A DNA stretch of 64,000 nucleotides from Mesocentrotus franciscanus (GCA_037976565.1 CP137669.1:39706912-39770911), one strand, 5' to 3'. Positions 11,760 through 23,700 are shown, counted from the first letter of the stretch. Numbers and translations are program-made. The notes: generated by a model not told the origin, from the letters alone.

Positions 11760-12290
11760 AAATAGGAGCCCCACTGACATACCTCATCCCCCCATCTAAT
11801 ACCATAGGCGACTTCTGGGGCATCTCTGACACCCCACCTCTTCCAAAACCACAGATGACACCTGGGATTGACATGTTACTCCCATGTTCATTCCCCAATA
11901 TCACTCTGATCTGTTATCTTAAAATGGCTGACATCCCCAGGGGCATCCCCAGGGACATCCCCAGGGACATCATAGTACCAAAGCAACATCCTAGACTACC
12001 CCCACCCCATTCCCACCCAAAACGAGACCCCTCCCCTCTGTGGGGTATGACAATACCAATGCAACATCACTGACATCCATTCAGCCCCACCACTGCCCTC
12101 CATCCCAAAGCACACAAAAAAACCCATCAAGTATAATAACCCAACACTAACCCCATCCATCCCCTAACTACAGAAGACTCCTTAATACCAATGCAGCATC
12201 ACTGACACCTATTCCAAGACACCCCCCTCCCCTGAATCCCAAACTCCATAAGACCTCCCTCTAGGTATGATAATACCAATGCAACTTATT
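11760..12290. repeat. C-rich degenerate minisatellite region
   Basis: Strong C-over-G skew on the plus strand. A phrase like ATACCAATGCAACATCACTG recurs near 12051, 12187 and, truncated, 12272, with a related form near 11976. A 12-bp unit GACATCCCCAGG is repeated about three times at 11931-11970. The open frame 11855-12073 follows these repeats and is not a gene. Confidence 0.7.
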
Positions 12291-12518
12291 GAGGTTAATG
12301 AGGAGACAGATGTATACAAACAATCAAATGGGTCAGCTTAGCGGGAGGGAGGACAATAACATGACATGTAGTGACAGGGGGAATCTATCCTGAGTTATTG
12401 ATGAAGAGGACAATGCAGGATTATCTTCCATACTCTGGGTTGGTAGCAAGGGAGTGGTGTTGGTGTTGGTGGTAGCAGTGATGGTGGTAATGGTAGAGGT
12501 TACACATATCTACCACTT

Positions 12519-12862
12519 AATAATAATGATAATAATCATCACAATCTGGATTTATATAACGCTTAATTAATACAAAATACCATCTCTAAGCACTTTACAG
12601 ATATTATTACCCCAGTGATCAGGTTCATTTACGCACAATGTGCACCATCTCCACTCCCTGGGGAGTATTCCTACCTTATAGTCACCATGAGGGCATAGGC
12701 AATTACTAACACAAATGCTTTCATCATCCTACCAGGTCCCCATTTCTCTCTTAGGCAAATGTAGATTAATGCCTTGCCAAAAGACATTAGTGCCGTGTCA
12801 GGGATAGAACCAAACCTTTGAATTTCAAGTCAAGTGCTTAAACCACTCGACTACGACACTTC
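12519..12862 (-). mobile_element. tRNA-derived SINE-like element
   Basis: Read on the minus strand, the 5' end near 12862 is tRNA-like. Box A is TAGTCGAGTGG (12843-12853) and box B is GGTTCTATCC (12802-12811). The body contains GGCAAGGCATTAATCTACATT. It ends with GCGTTATATAAATCCAGATT and an ATT-type tail at 12519-12540. The leading tRNA-like part resembles the Ser/Leu class. It shares the GGCAAGRCATTAATCTACATT block with the copy at 14692-14912 and its tail half with 57733-57945. It is a retroposon rather than a functional tRNA gene because no acceptor stem closes. Confidence 0.85.
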
Positions 12863-12910
12863 TGTAAATTTGACAGAAGGTCCCTGAAGTTGTCATATAT
12901 CTTATATCAT

Positions 12911-12982
12911 TTGTTAAAAGCCAGAAAGGTGTTAGCTCTGTGTGAAAGTATATGAGTTAATGCCCTTCTGGCTCCAAACAGA
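12911..12982. repeat. Dispersed hairpin repeat, copy B
   Basis: The arm AAAAGCCAGAAAGGTGTTAG and its partner AATGCCCTTCTGGCTCC are separated by a loop close to CTCTGTGTGAAAGTATATGA. It belongs to the five-locus family described under copy C. Confidence 0.85.
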
Positions 12983-12989
12983 CAATGCT

Positions 12990-14690
12990 GAAATTCATAA
13001 TGAGCTACATACAATTGTAAAATGCCTGAAAAGGATTTTCCTTTTCTATCGGATCTTCTGTTTATAATGGAATAATAAGGCTAATACGATATTCAATATA
13101 ACTAAGAACACCTAGTTGCATAATGAAGCAGCTCTCGTTTATCTGTATTTTGTAACTCTTGTAAAATACTATACATGGCTTTGTTCAGTCCTCATATCCT
13201 CCGCTATTAATAAAGTATAATGAAATACTTTGTTGTCATCTTCCTATGTGAGAAGATGATTATCGTTAGCGGTAATAGCAGTTAGCCTTGCCTTTATGAT
13301 ATTTCTTTCTCTAAACAAATAATACCCATACATCATCTCATTTTAGAATGTAAATTTAGAATACCCCCTTCAATCACTTCATATCTTACACTGATAACAT
13401 GACCATAGATACCATAAATCAATTAATTTGTTTCAATCTGTAATGGAAAATCCAGCCTGTCATCAAATTAATTTGAATACAGCCAGTTTTTTGAAGAAAC
13501 ATGTCCATGAAATGCCAATTAAAATATGAAAATTGTATTTTTGATATTGTCGACATTTTGAAAATCAGTATGCAAATGGAAACTCATGGTTCCGGTGTCG
13601 TTCAATGAGGATACTTATACTGACAATAAATGAAACTTTATATCTACAGAAAGTGACGTACCCAGTGAAATATGATTGTTTTTTTAAATACTGAATGATA
13701 AAGAATGTTCAATTACAGTGAAGGTTTCATTCCAACACTGACATTACATTTTTCCTCTTGGGAGTAGTCCAAACAGGAAGTTTTTAATTTTATTTTCCAA
13801 GTTTTATCGATGGCATAGGTCAGAAGAGGACATAATATCAAATTCACAATATTCAGCATTATGATTGATAATTCCACCTTTAAACTATGATTTTGCTATA
13901 GTGTTATACAATTACCCTTTGAAAATATCAAGCACATCATTAAAAAAAAGTCCCTATGAGCCATGATATACTAAACCCTTCTTCACATAAACTAGGTCTA
14001 CATCATGAAATAGCTATAATGCCGTTTATGAATTCCCCAAATGGATAGAGGCGAATGAATCCAAGGATTTCGAATTAGCGCTATATCTTATTCATGACTT
14101 TTCCGGCTGATCTCACCATCAGATAGGGTTCAAATGAAAGTCAGATAGATCTCTCTTGATGACCTCTATATACCAGAGAATGCAGGCATCGGTAGAGGTT
14201 GTGTGTTAGACAGGAAATGAGGACAGCTATGATTGTAGACATTGCATTCAGACAGACAGTGTACTTCATTAGAATTAACCCTTTAAAGGCCAATATAAGA
14301 AAATGATACATACACTGGCGTGCCACATTAGCATTATCACAACATATTTTCACACATTATTTAAAAATTGTTCACTTTAAGAAACAGTCAAATATTAATA
14401 TTCTCTTTTGAGAATTCTACATTAATATTTGAAGAAAAGAAAAGAGTAAAATAACAAAAATTTATTTTGATGAAGCATTGTAGAGGTAATAGCTTCTGTG
14501 GCTAGTAGCAGGTTAAAGTGAATTATAGAAGATATTGTCCAAAGATCTAGGTCACAGGTTTTAGGATAGGGATACAACAGTGCATCTAGGGTTGTATATT
14601 GAAGCAAAAGCAAGGTCAAAGTAATCCTGCCCTATCATATATCATCATAATATTAATACGCTCATATCTGGCACATTGCCACTCCTGGCA
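12990..14690. other. AT-rich spacer
   Basis: Unique AT-rich DNA. Short minus-strand frames at 14141-14353 and 14422-14619 have no recognisable similarity. Confidence 0.5.
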
Positions 14691-14691
14691 C

Positions 14692-14912
14692 TCAATTATT
14701 ATTATCCCGGATTTAGCATAGCTGCCATTACAATGCTCAATCATTTTAAGAAATTATATCTTGCATGTTACCCATTTGCCTCACCTGGGTGGAGTGTGGC
14801 AAATGTAGATTAATGTCTTGCCAATAGACATGAGTGCTGCAATGGGGATTTGAACCCTGTACCTTGTGGTTCACAACCCGAAGACTCATCCACTGGACCA
14901 CAACATCATCAC
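14692..14912 (-). mobile_element. tRNA-derived SINE-like element, second type of head
   Basis: On the minus strand, box A is TGGTCCAGTGG (14890-14900) and box B is a perfect GGTTCAAATCC (14846-14856), with a possible GTG anticodon loop between them. The body again carries GGCAAGACATTAATCTACATT (from 14798), as in the 12519-12862 copy. It ends in ATAATAATAATTG. The tRNA head differs from the first copy while the body is shared, which is typical of SINE families that swap heads. Confidence 0.8.
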
Positions 14913-14919
14913 ATCAAGA

Positions 14920-15415
14920 CAGAGCCAACTAATCTAGGCCTTGGCAAAATACTGTTTAGTAAGGTGATGTGTGATTGACATTGTTCAACCCACAGTGTAG
15001 GGCTACATCCTGCAGCTATGAAGCAGAAGGGATAGACTCAAATGTTAATTTATGTTTGCTCCATGCTCATTATCATCATCATCATGTACAAGACACAATC
15101 ATGCGAGCTGTCTTCCTTTATATGACCTATAACACCTTCATTTCACCCTAATGCAACACAAACAATGCCAACAGGAGGAATCTCATGCAAAATCAAGGGT
15201 TCAGTCACAAGGAAAAACTTAAGGTTAAATATAGAATTGTTAAATACATTGTGTAATACATATGCTATTTGTTATTTTAAAGAAATTATTTGTAAAATCT
15301 ACCCTATTACAAGTGTCTTGCATGAACTTTTCCTTGAAACTAGCAGCTTATACCAACATTGCTATAGAACTGGAAACAACTTCATAACAGCAATGGTAAT
15401 ATTCTAGATTTACAG
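14920..15415. other. Spacer, nothing recognised
   Basis: Unique DNA. The 80-codon frame at 15165-15407 has no domain signal and is not called. Confidence 0.45.
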
Positions 15416-15424
15416 TGTGCTTAA

Positions 15425-15820
15425 AGGTAAAGACCAGTTTTGGAAACGCCCCTCTCTCAAAAAAATGAAATGGAAGCTCTCATTACCAATCATGTGAAAG
15501 AATATGTTTTGACTAATACGTGATGATACAAATTTTGCCGGAAAGTCGGAAACCGCCTACTAATTGATATATTTGGTAAATTATTATATCTATTGGGACC
15601 AAATAGGTATCCCGCACGTGGTCGCGTAGTCCCATATACATCTTTCTGTGTACAGTGCTTGTAACTTTACCAAGACTGGGCCAAATTTCTTATCATTTTG
15701 ATGATTCCAGAACCTTGCAGTACATACCAATACTTATATGCTAGATGATCAACCTTTTCTGATCGATTCCACAACGTTTCTTTCACAATGCAATCGCATG
15801 ACCAGAACTGGTCTTTCTCT
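15425..15820. mobile_element. MITE with TTAA target duplications (piggyBac-like)
   Basis: Left tip AGGTAAAGACCAGTTTTGG (15425-15443) and right tip CCAGAACTGGTCTTTCTCT (15802-15820) are 19-bp inverted repeats with three mismatches. They are flanked exactly by TTAA at 15421-15424 and 15821-15824. TTAA duplication is the hallmark of piggyBac insertions. The 396-bp interior has no transposase and contains GTCCCATATACATC and other unique sequence, so it is non-autonomous. Confidence 0.85.
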
Positions 15821-15830
15821 TTAAAGTATC

Positions 15831-15853
15831 CACTATGTCTCTAAGCACTTTAC

Positions 15854-15888
<35 letters not shown>
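15831..15888 (-). repeat. SINE tail fragment running into (AT)n
   Basis: CTCTAAGCACTTTACAGATAT is shared exactly with 12584-12603 in the SINE above and is followed directly by about 30 bp of pure (AT)n. It looks like the truncated 3' region of a SINE whose neighbour became a microsatellite. It abuts the TTAA MITE. Confidence 0.65.
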
Positions 15889-15889
<1 letters not shown>

Positions 15890-18680
15890 CATAAACATAG
15901 CGATAGATTTCATGTGGGTTTCAAGAATTTAAGAGTCTAACAGAGAAAATGTCAATTTGATATCATCTAATTTGGAAAAGGGTTTGTTAAGCAAACAAAC
16001 AACAATGTCCACTTCTATCTTACCAATTATTACACATTTATTATTACTCTTCTTTTATCAATATACTCAAATTAAGAAGAAAAACCAGACTGATGATGGC
16101 CACTCATATCCTTGATTATACATTAGCTGCCACATGCAAAGTAATTAGATCAACTTTACATGTATATCATTTCATTTCTGTTCACAGATCACATTATGTT
16201 TTAGCCTTATATCCATGTCAACTTTCAATTCAATCTGTGGATTTATAATATCATCTATTTTCCCCTGAAAATTTTAAGCTATTTCTCTTCATATAACCCA
16301 CTAAAAAACATGAGATGCTTCAACCATGACATGGCATATATTCTAACATGAAAACTTTCAGATTAAAGAAAAAGCGAAAGACGTCACAGGTAGCATGAAA
16401 GACAGTTCTATCTCATTTTCTTGCACATACATATTAACCATTTATATCTATTATTTATTCTGGGAATGAGACAACACAAAACAGTTCATCAGGGTTATTC
16501 TGGTCTCTTTCAAAGCAATACCAGTTGAAGCACCCCTTTCTCTCAAAACATAAATCAATAAGATGACAACAGAATATACCAGGGTTACTCACTATACAAC
16601 CTGATTGCCTATTCAGCTTTTTATAATGGCGAAGGGATTACCAAATCGATTTTCACCCTTGGACTGTATACTATATGTAAAGAACTTGCAGACAGATAAT
16701 TTGACGGAGGGTGGGTCTGACAATAGAAGATCATTCAGACACTTGTAATAGATAGCAGACATAATCAATAGGCTTTTAAAGAAGTAACAAAGACCGATTA
16801 TTGCATGGGTGAGGGGAGGAGCTAGGGGTTATGCAGATGTTTAAAGTTAAAGTCTGATGTCAGTAGAATGAAAAAGCATATTCCAAATATAAAAATAATG
16901 TTTGCATGAGTGGTAAAATAATATCAAATATAAAGTCAACAGTCTTTGATTGATTTCAGTCAGTGCATTATTTTACATTTATACACAACTTCATAGCTTG
17001 GACACATCTTAGAGGAACTCTACAGAACTTGTTTTCTTGAAAACATTTTGATCAAAATGCTCTTCAGAATTTCACTCAATATTAGTTTTCATATTTCATC
17101 AATATATTAGACTGCAAGAAATATACCAGCAAGACTAAAATACCAGCAGAAAAGGGTGAGGCCGGTTGTGGTTTTAGAATTGTAACTTGCGTTTGTTCCT
17201 GCTTCCTGTACATTACATGTAAGGGTACATCTTGAATTCTAGAATTTATACATGAATAAATTTCCGGTGAATCTACCCCCCTGCCACCCAATCCTTCCTG
17301 AGGGTCATAAGACAAAAGCATTTAATGCAATAATTCAAGCAATCCTCTTAAGCACAAGGTACAGTAGTACTGAACAATTAAATCTCAATGAAGTGAGAAG
17401 TCAATGAAATGTCTTGACAAAACCCCCAAAAACAAAATCTTAAGAAAAGAAAAAAAATCTTGCTTGGTATTGATCTCACTCTATCTTCTTACACAGGATT
17501 ACTATAAGACCTCAAGTACCGGTATAAGGCTATTAATCAAGAATAATGACAAGGCGTAATATTCTTATAATCTTCTTCTTTTATCTCATTAAGCTATTGA
17601 TGATCCAGATTAAATACAATCTTCTTACTTTCTACTTTACCCTTCTACATCTGAGAGCAAGTGATGTTAAATGAACACTTGAAGAACATTTTCTAATGTT
17701 CTGAAACATAAGGCCAATTTTCACTGGTCTCAGTCCTGACAAACCTTTCTCTTCACTTAACCAGAAGCAGTCAAATTTGGAAGGACATCATTATTGGTAG
17801 CTTGGTTCCCAGGGTATCCTTACATGTAACTAGTGATTGGTATTATCACAAATTTCAATAGTTTTGGAGTAGTTTCTTAGTAACATAACTCTTAAAATCT
17901 TGTGAAGCTTCAGTGGTCAGTGTAACACGAGTAAATCTACTGGCATGTTTAACAGATGTCTAGAAAATGTGCACACTGAATGTAGACATTTTTGCATGGT
18001 ATTTCACAAAAGAGTCTGGGATAAGCAATTTTCACTATAACATTTTGATATCCACAAAATTGTTTATGAAACATAGTGCAAATGGACAAATTTTTGGCAT
18101 AATGCAAACCTACCCTGCCTTTTATAATACACTTTTCAAATCATTCAAAAAGCAATTTTATCCTTTAAACCAAGAGGTGAGTGACTATCAAATTCACAAA
18201 AGAGTATTGAAGGACACTAGTCCACTTAAGAGAGACTGTATTGTACATCTTGTGATTTAAGAATCAATACACAATGATGAATAGAAAGCTCATCAATAGG
18301 TGAAACTCAAAACTGACATTTTATACAAAGAAGGATTATGTTGAAGGTGGCGTGCCACATAAGTACTATATGGAGGTATACCATTGTTATCAAGTCAGAA
18401 AAATATTGGGTTTCTGGTATTAAAATGACTGAGGGTAAAGAGTCAGAGATGAATTATGACACGAGTATGATGGGTATGAGCGCTGTAATCATCGACAAGG
18501 AGGTGTACAGCTTTTCCATGGCAGGGCCCCACCCGAACTGAGATGCTTGCGCCACTAGCAAAAAAGCAATATTAAAACCCAGCTGGATACTGCTCCGTTC
18601 AATAAGCTGACCTCCCCTCTAAGTGTGACTTTGGAAGAGGCTTGCAAGCATTCCCACATTGTAATGAAGCAAGTCCTCTG
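15890..18680. other. Long AT-rich spacer
   Basis: About 2.8 kb of unique AT-rich DNA. Frames at 17082-17321 (-) and 17967-18260 (+) have AT-driven composition and no motif. I see no repeats or strong splice pairs. Confidence 0.5.
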
Positions 18681-18690
18681 CCTGTAAGAG

Positions 18691-18733
18691 AGAGTGAGTG
18701 AGTGTGTATGTGTGTGTGTGTGTGTGTGCGTGT
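18691..18733. repeat. (GAGT)n and (TG)n microsatellite
   Basis: GAGTGAGTGAGTG followed by about 10 TG units. It generates the His-Thr frames seen on the minus strand. Confidence 0.9.
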
Positions 18734-18939
18734 AAGGGAATGGTATGATTGCATCGAAAAGAGGAGTGTGTATAGAAGGAGGGTGTAGTGATAGAAGGCC
18801 TGCACCACTACGGGATGGATGCACCGCTGTCTCCTTTTTTTACACATACGCACAGAAGACTGTCATAATGGAAAATGCAATGTATGGGTTAGTGCACAAG
18901 AAAGGCTTGCAGTGGCGTTGTATTGCCTAGCCGTACCGG

Positions 18940-18963
18940 CACACACACACACACACACACACT
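18940..18963. repeat. (CA)n microsatellite
   Basis: Twelve CA units, 0.7 kb upstream of the EF-hand ORF. Confidence 0.9.
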
Positions 18964-18969
18964 CACGCA

Positions 18970-19619
18970 CTATCTCCGTACATATAGCCTGGTCTGTGAC
19001 TGCCTTCTCCTTTTTTTTTTACCTCTAACCCCAAAATAAGCTACCTGGATTGTTTTAAGTCGACTTGATTTTGGTGATTTTTGTGAGAGATATATCCCTT
19101 GAGCAGATTTAGTTATGAGTACTATGGAAGCATCGACCAGAACTCTTTAACTGATGTGAGATGGGATTTGATAGAGGTTCGGCTACGTACGGTTCATACT
19201 TGGATTAATGGCTGCAATGATAATAAGCTAACTGGCACGGTGAAGCAGCCAGTTGCTTTGGGCATACATCCTAATGTGATGTGAGTGGTTTGCTTGTGTG
19301 TTTCAAGAGTACATTGTCAATGTGCACAGTATGGATCATACTGCACAGCACCTCATCCATCGTGCCATAGCGGTAGGCTAATCCATCTTCACGTTGGATA
19401 TCTTTGGGATTTCTTATTCGATCTGGATTAACTTCAACTTCAGATTCACGATATATCTTACGTGTATTGACATCATAGGATAGCCAACTTATTATTTGGA
19501 AATCATTCTGAAAATACTTATTTTTCATATTTTATAGGATTATCCTATTTGAGGCCTGGACCAGCTTTGTGATAAATGGATGGTACTGCGAAATTCTGCA
19601 ATGTGGACATTTTGCGAGA
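18970..19619. other. Region upstream of the EF-hand ORF
   Basis: Moderate-GC DNA. It holds two coding-looking but unrecognised short frames, 19099-19284 (+) and 19271-19528 (-). A pyrimidine-rich acceptor-like TTTTCATATTTTATAG ends at 19537. Past that acceptor the frame of the main ORF is open from 19539 until the TAG at 19668. This could be 5' UTR or the end of an intron. Confidence 0.35.
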
Positions 19620-19670
19620 ATGAACATCGAAGGCAGACTGGAATGTTTGTATAGCTTTGCTGGTATATAG
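19620..19670 (+). CDS. Upstream ORF, 16 codons, in frame with the EF-hand ORF
   Basis: Encodes MNIEGRLECLYSFAGI and then TAG. It is in the same frame as the EF-hand ORF and ends 21 nt before its ATG at 19692. If the stretch is transcribed it could act as a translation-dampening uORF. Alternatively, the open frame from 19539 to 19667 was once continuous with the main ORF and the TAG is a nonsense change. It could also be a leaky stop. The sequence alone does not decide. Confidence 0.3.
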   Translation: MNIEGRLECLYSFAGI

Positions 19671-19691
19671 AGTGTTGAGGAAGAGAGCATC

Positions 19692-20684
19692 ATGCAACGC
19701 TTGTGTTCAAGCTGCTTACGGGGGCTGAAGATGGGGCTAGCTCCAAGCTTCCCCATAGAGATGGAACCTGTGCACTTTGAGCCTGCAGAGATCTTCACTA
19801 GTACAGGCAAGCGGAGAGTGGATGGAGAGGCCCTGCAGGTGGTGCGCTGCCCAGAAAACATCACTGAGGATATATACAGGGATATAGTCAACCGGCACAC
19901 CTACCACAGTCCTCATGACCACCTAGAGCACATCAACTTTGAGCAGTTGAGTGAAAAGTACCCCAACTGGACTCGCTCCAATATATCCGAATTTCGGATA
20001 GAGTTCATCACCAACGACAAGGACAAGGACTCGTTGCTAAATTACGACGAGGTTTCCGAAGTCCTGAATAAACTCGGGGATGACTCCCCCACCAACGTAC
20101 GATTCCACTGCTTTGTACAAACAATGAAGTCCATGAAGTATCCTGAGCTGGGGAATAAGGTAGACTTTCAAGATTTCCTTGAATTGTGCCATCTCTTGGT
20201 TCAGGTGCGGGCCAGAGAAGGCAGTAGCTCCTGTGAGGAGATCAAACTGGAGGCTTCTGGAGGTAGAACTGAGGGCGCTAGAGCAACGCCGTCGCCAGAA
20301 CCTAGGAGATCTGGCCGGCTACTGTCGCCCCGTACCCGCCGGACAGCAACAGGCAACTCGTCACCACGGTTAGGTGGCACAAGCTCAGACAGTCCAGGAT
20401 GCAAACCCAAACTCAAAACTCTATGTTCTTGCCCTCTTGCTGACATATCAGAGACTGAAGCGGATGCAAGGATCTTACGGGGAAAGAGCGGTAAAGGGCG
20501 GGTCAAATCCCAGGATCATGTGGATAATATTCTGAGGAACCATTGTGTGACGCCTGCATTCAACAGGACACCTGCTGCTTACAACCAGCTAGGCAACCCA
20601 GAGACCACCGGTCTGGAGCTGGCAGACAACACAAGGTACAGTGTCACTTTCGACCATAAGGTTCCTAATAACAGGGTAACGTGA
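19692..20684 (+). CDS. EF-hand calcium-binding protein (predicted), 330 aa
   Basis: This is the only convincing gene in the window: 993 bp open, GC-richer than its surroundings and free of repeats. Residues 109-120 (DKDKDSLLNYDE) form a canonical EF-hand loop with Asp at 1, 3 and 5, Leu at 8 and Glu at 12. A second, degenerate hand follows around 150-161 (GNKVDFQDF), keeping Val and Asp at positions 8-9 but lacking calcium ligands at 1, 3 and 5. So one functional site is expected in a paired fold at residues 75-170. Residues 190-240 are basic and Ser/Pro/Arg-rich, probably disordered. There is no signal peptide or membrane span. The first ATG has A at -3. The next in-frame ATG (19731, residue 14) has a better context (AAGATGG) and would expose MGLAPSF, an N-myristoylation-type start. 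It may be intronless (a retrogene) or a large terminal exon. CAG|GTGCGG at 20202-20210 is a possible but unneeded donor. I do not recognise the family beyond EF-hand. Confidence 0.75.
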   Translation: MQRLCSSCLRGLKMGLAPSFPIEMEPVHFEPAEIFTSTGKRRVDGEALQVVRCPENITEDIYRDIVNRHTYHSPHDHLEHINFEQLSEKYPNWTRSNISEFRIEFITNDKDKDSLLNYDEVSEVLNKLGDDSPTNVRFHCFVQTMKSMKYPELGNKVDFQDFLELCHLLVQVRAREGSSSCEEIKLEASGGRTEGARATPSPEPRRSGRLLSPRTRRTATGNSSPRLGGTSSDSPGCKPKLKTLCSCPLADISETEADARILRGKSGKGRVKSQDHVDNILRNHCVTPAFNRTPAAYNQLGNPETTGLELADNTRYSVTFDHKVPNNRVT

Positions 20685-20736
20685 CAAGAACAACCCACAT
20701 ACATGCAGTATTTACATTAAATACAAGTCAAAAAGC

Positions 20737-20742
20737 AATAAA
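20737..20742 (+). terminator. Poly(A) signal of the EF-hand gene (candidate)
   Basis: AATAAA occurs 53 nt after the stop codon of the EF-hand ORF, the first such hexamer downstream. That would give a short 3' UTR. The motif is common in AT-rich DNA, so later signals are also possible. Confidence 0.45.
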
Positions 20743-20749
20743 ACCGCCA

Positions 20750-23700
20750 CTGCACAAGCAAATATATGAATTAACATAGTCAAGAAGAGAGGGAGAGACA
20801 CCCACGGGTCAGACCATACAAACACAGGGGCAGAAACATTTGTTTTGGGTCCATAATAAATTGTTAAGGTCTGATCTGAAATCAGTTGATGCGTGACTCT
20901 CCCGAACACTCTATCAAAGTACACAAGACCAGAGCTGCAATCTGGCATATCAAAATGGACTGAAAAGCCACAAATGTTATTGACTTTTTATTACAAATGT
21001 ATGCATCAAATGAATTTCTTCCTCCAATTTAGGCTAGAAAATATGAAACATAGCTTGTAGATGTCGATTATCATTATATCATATAGGTTTGGCTTTTTAT
21101 TTCCGTTTGCTATTGGTTTGATGAGGTATAATCAATATCTTACCACTGATTGGATTCTAGATATGATGAAAAGTAGGTATTATTATTCTTTAGAAACTAC
21201 AGCAACATGCTAAATGTACATTATCTATGTACATGATATTTTATTCTAACAAAGTTGTAAATGACTTTATGTAATATATCCTTACCAATTGCTTACTATC
21301 ACGAAACATTTTTTGAGGTATATGGAATGACAAGTATAGGTATTATATTGAGTACTACATGAAATATATTTCCAATATTTAGAAATGTATAAAGTAAGAA
21401 ATGATGTGATGTGTTTTCAAAAAGTACATGAAAAGCCTATCTCTATTGTCGGTACCACATGCAACATAAAAGGTATTTCTATCCTTTTTATTGTGGACGT
21501 TTTTTTCCTGCTTAATTTATAACAACTGGGGACTTTCTTGATTGGCTTGCCTATCATGTATGGCAGGTCAAAAGACTTCATAGTGATATAGACGTTGTGT
21601 GGAGTTTTTTTTCCCCCCTGTATTATCTTCAAATCTATATATCTGAGTGGGCGGCGCTTGTGTTTGCCCTTTACTATCAATATCAGTTTAAAGGGGTAGT
21701 ATAAACTTAGCTAGATATCTTACGTGCCTTCCCGTTGTACCCCAACTATTATCAATGTACCAACATTTCAGAACACTCAATGATATCATACACTTATCTG
21801 TATTCCTAGTAATGGGGAGATATTGTTTTTACAACTAGTTATCCTTATCTAGATATTCTGCATTTCATATTTTATTCTTCAATTGATTATGAAACAACTA
21901 TTAAGTCAAGTTTTGTACGCGAACTGGGCACAGAGGTGCTAGGAACGTGGTCGTCCTATCGGAGCGGACAAAATACAATGTGATGTTTATCTACTTATAT
22001 GACATTTCATACTCTTGTATTCAATCTCTAAGAACCTAGCATGAATTGGAAGACATTTTGAAGTTGTTAACTTATCAATTTTTGTTTGATGAGGATCATA
22101 CATATGTACTCTCTAAGATTTTGTTATATAGACGAGTTTGTGTGTGTGCAATAATGACAGCTTTTTCAATATATATATGAATATATCTATATAATATATA
22201 CATTATATTACAAAATATTACAATTTACCCTATTTCCTATTCATTCAATCTTGATACCTGATATGAATTTTGAATTAAATGATAGATTTGGTGAACTGGG
22301 AATTACATGTCGTAATGTTAGGGAAACCTAAGACTGAAATTACCCATTACAGCAAAGTCTGCATTTAACCTACTATAGATTCTGGTGTATTATAATTTTC
22401 TAAAGAAATTAAAAAGTGTGGTAAAATAATGTAGACAAAGTATGCTTCAGATTAACATTGCTCCATTTAAAAATGCGACAGATTTACTAGGCATGAAGAA
22501 GATTATATATTAACGAAGAAAGATACCAAGAGAATGGTCTCATATGACAAGACATGACAGACAAAACAAATAACTTTCATCACACCTGAACTATGAGTGT
22601 TTCCAATCTTTTCTACATTTGTTAAAAATCATTTTACCATGGGGAACAAAAGTTAGCAAGTTTTTAAACTTTGAGAGTAGGAAAAAGGAAAGAAAGAGAA
22701 GCAAAACAACACCTGCATGCATGGGGTTGTATCCTTGGTAGAAATTGGAGGAGATTGGTATATCAGATTTGTTTGGACAAACTTCAATACAAAATATCTC
22801 TGAAATCAAGTCCCATTTCATTCATTTACAAAGAAATTGGAAGTACAAATATAAAAAGGAACCATGCCACCAAAACAACTTTGATTTTACCATCCCAATG
22901 TTATAAGAAATATGCTTTACTCAAGCAGTAAATACCTTTTAACTTTAGAAAGATGCCTCTCTCCTTAAAATCTGGGGTCCATCATTTAACATAACCTATT
23001 TCAATAGGCTACTGGACTCCATATACAAGTTCACTTCATGTAAAAATTCCTAAATGACCCGTATTTGACTTTTCATTAGTATTATATCACAAAAACACTA
23101 GAAGACAGTGTTATCTTATAATTGCATCTTCTGTAAACAAAATATGCTCTAAATATGAGCTAAGAACCATTTGCTTTGCTTTCATTTTAATGCCAGATGT
23201 TAACAAGAGTTTTGAAAGTCCAATCACCAGATCCCTCCACCAAGCAATACAACCACATAACTGCAGAAATGTTTGATCTGTTTCCTTGCTTTTAATAAGA
23301 TGACTTCTAGCTAGATAAGGAATTCTTATCAACAAACTGGTCTTTCCATTCATGTGTTATCACTAGATGTAGAGCTACTGTAATCTGGTGAATGCAAGCT
23401 TAAGTTTAATCATTAAAATTGGAATATCATCTCCTATCCTGTCTAGGAATTCCATTTAAATTGATACAATGACTGACAGCACAAATGAAATGAATCATAC
23501 CACTATGTAATGAAACTGTGTTTGGTGTGCTGACTACTCCTACCTCATGTTCACACAAAGAGCAAACAATGTTTGAAACGATTTTTGTGTGTCCGTGGAG
23601 ACAATCTGGTGCGACTGAACGTAATTAAATTTACCTCCTTCAAACATGTGACCGAAATAAGACATGACAAAAGGGAATTTCACCCCAAAAAGTTGAAGAC

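Noticed and set aside
14840..14912. Possible functional tRNA genes at the box A/B sites (also near 12802-12862, 24540, 39822 and 60893)
   Set aside because: Acceptor stems do not close and the tRNA-like parts run into SINE bodies; they are retroposon heads.
19532..19922. Minus-strand frames of 122 and 61 codons over the start of the EF-hand ORF
   Set aside because: Antisense shadows; the plus-strand frame carries the recognisable domain.
20179..20506. Overlapping frames on both strands within the EF-hand gene
   Set aside because: Shadows of the GC-rich coding sequence in other frames.
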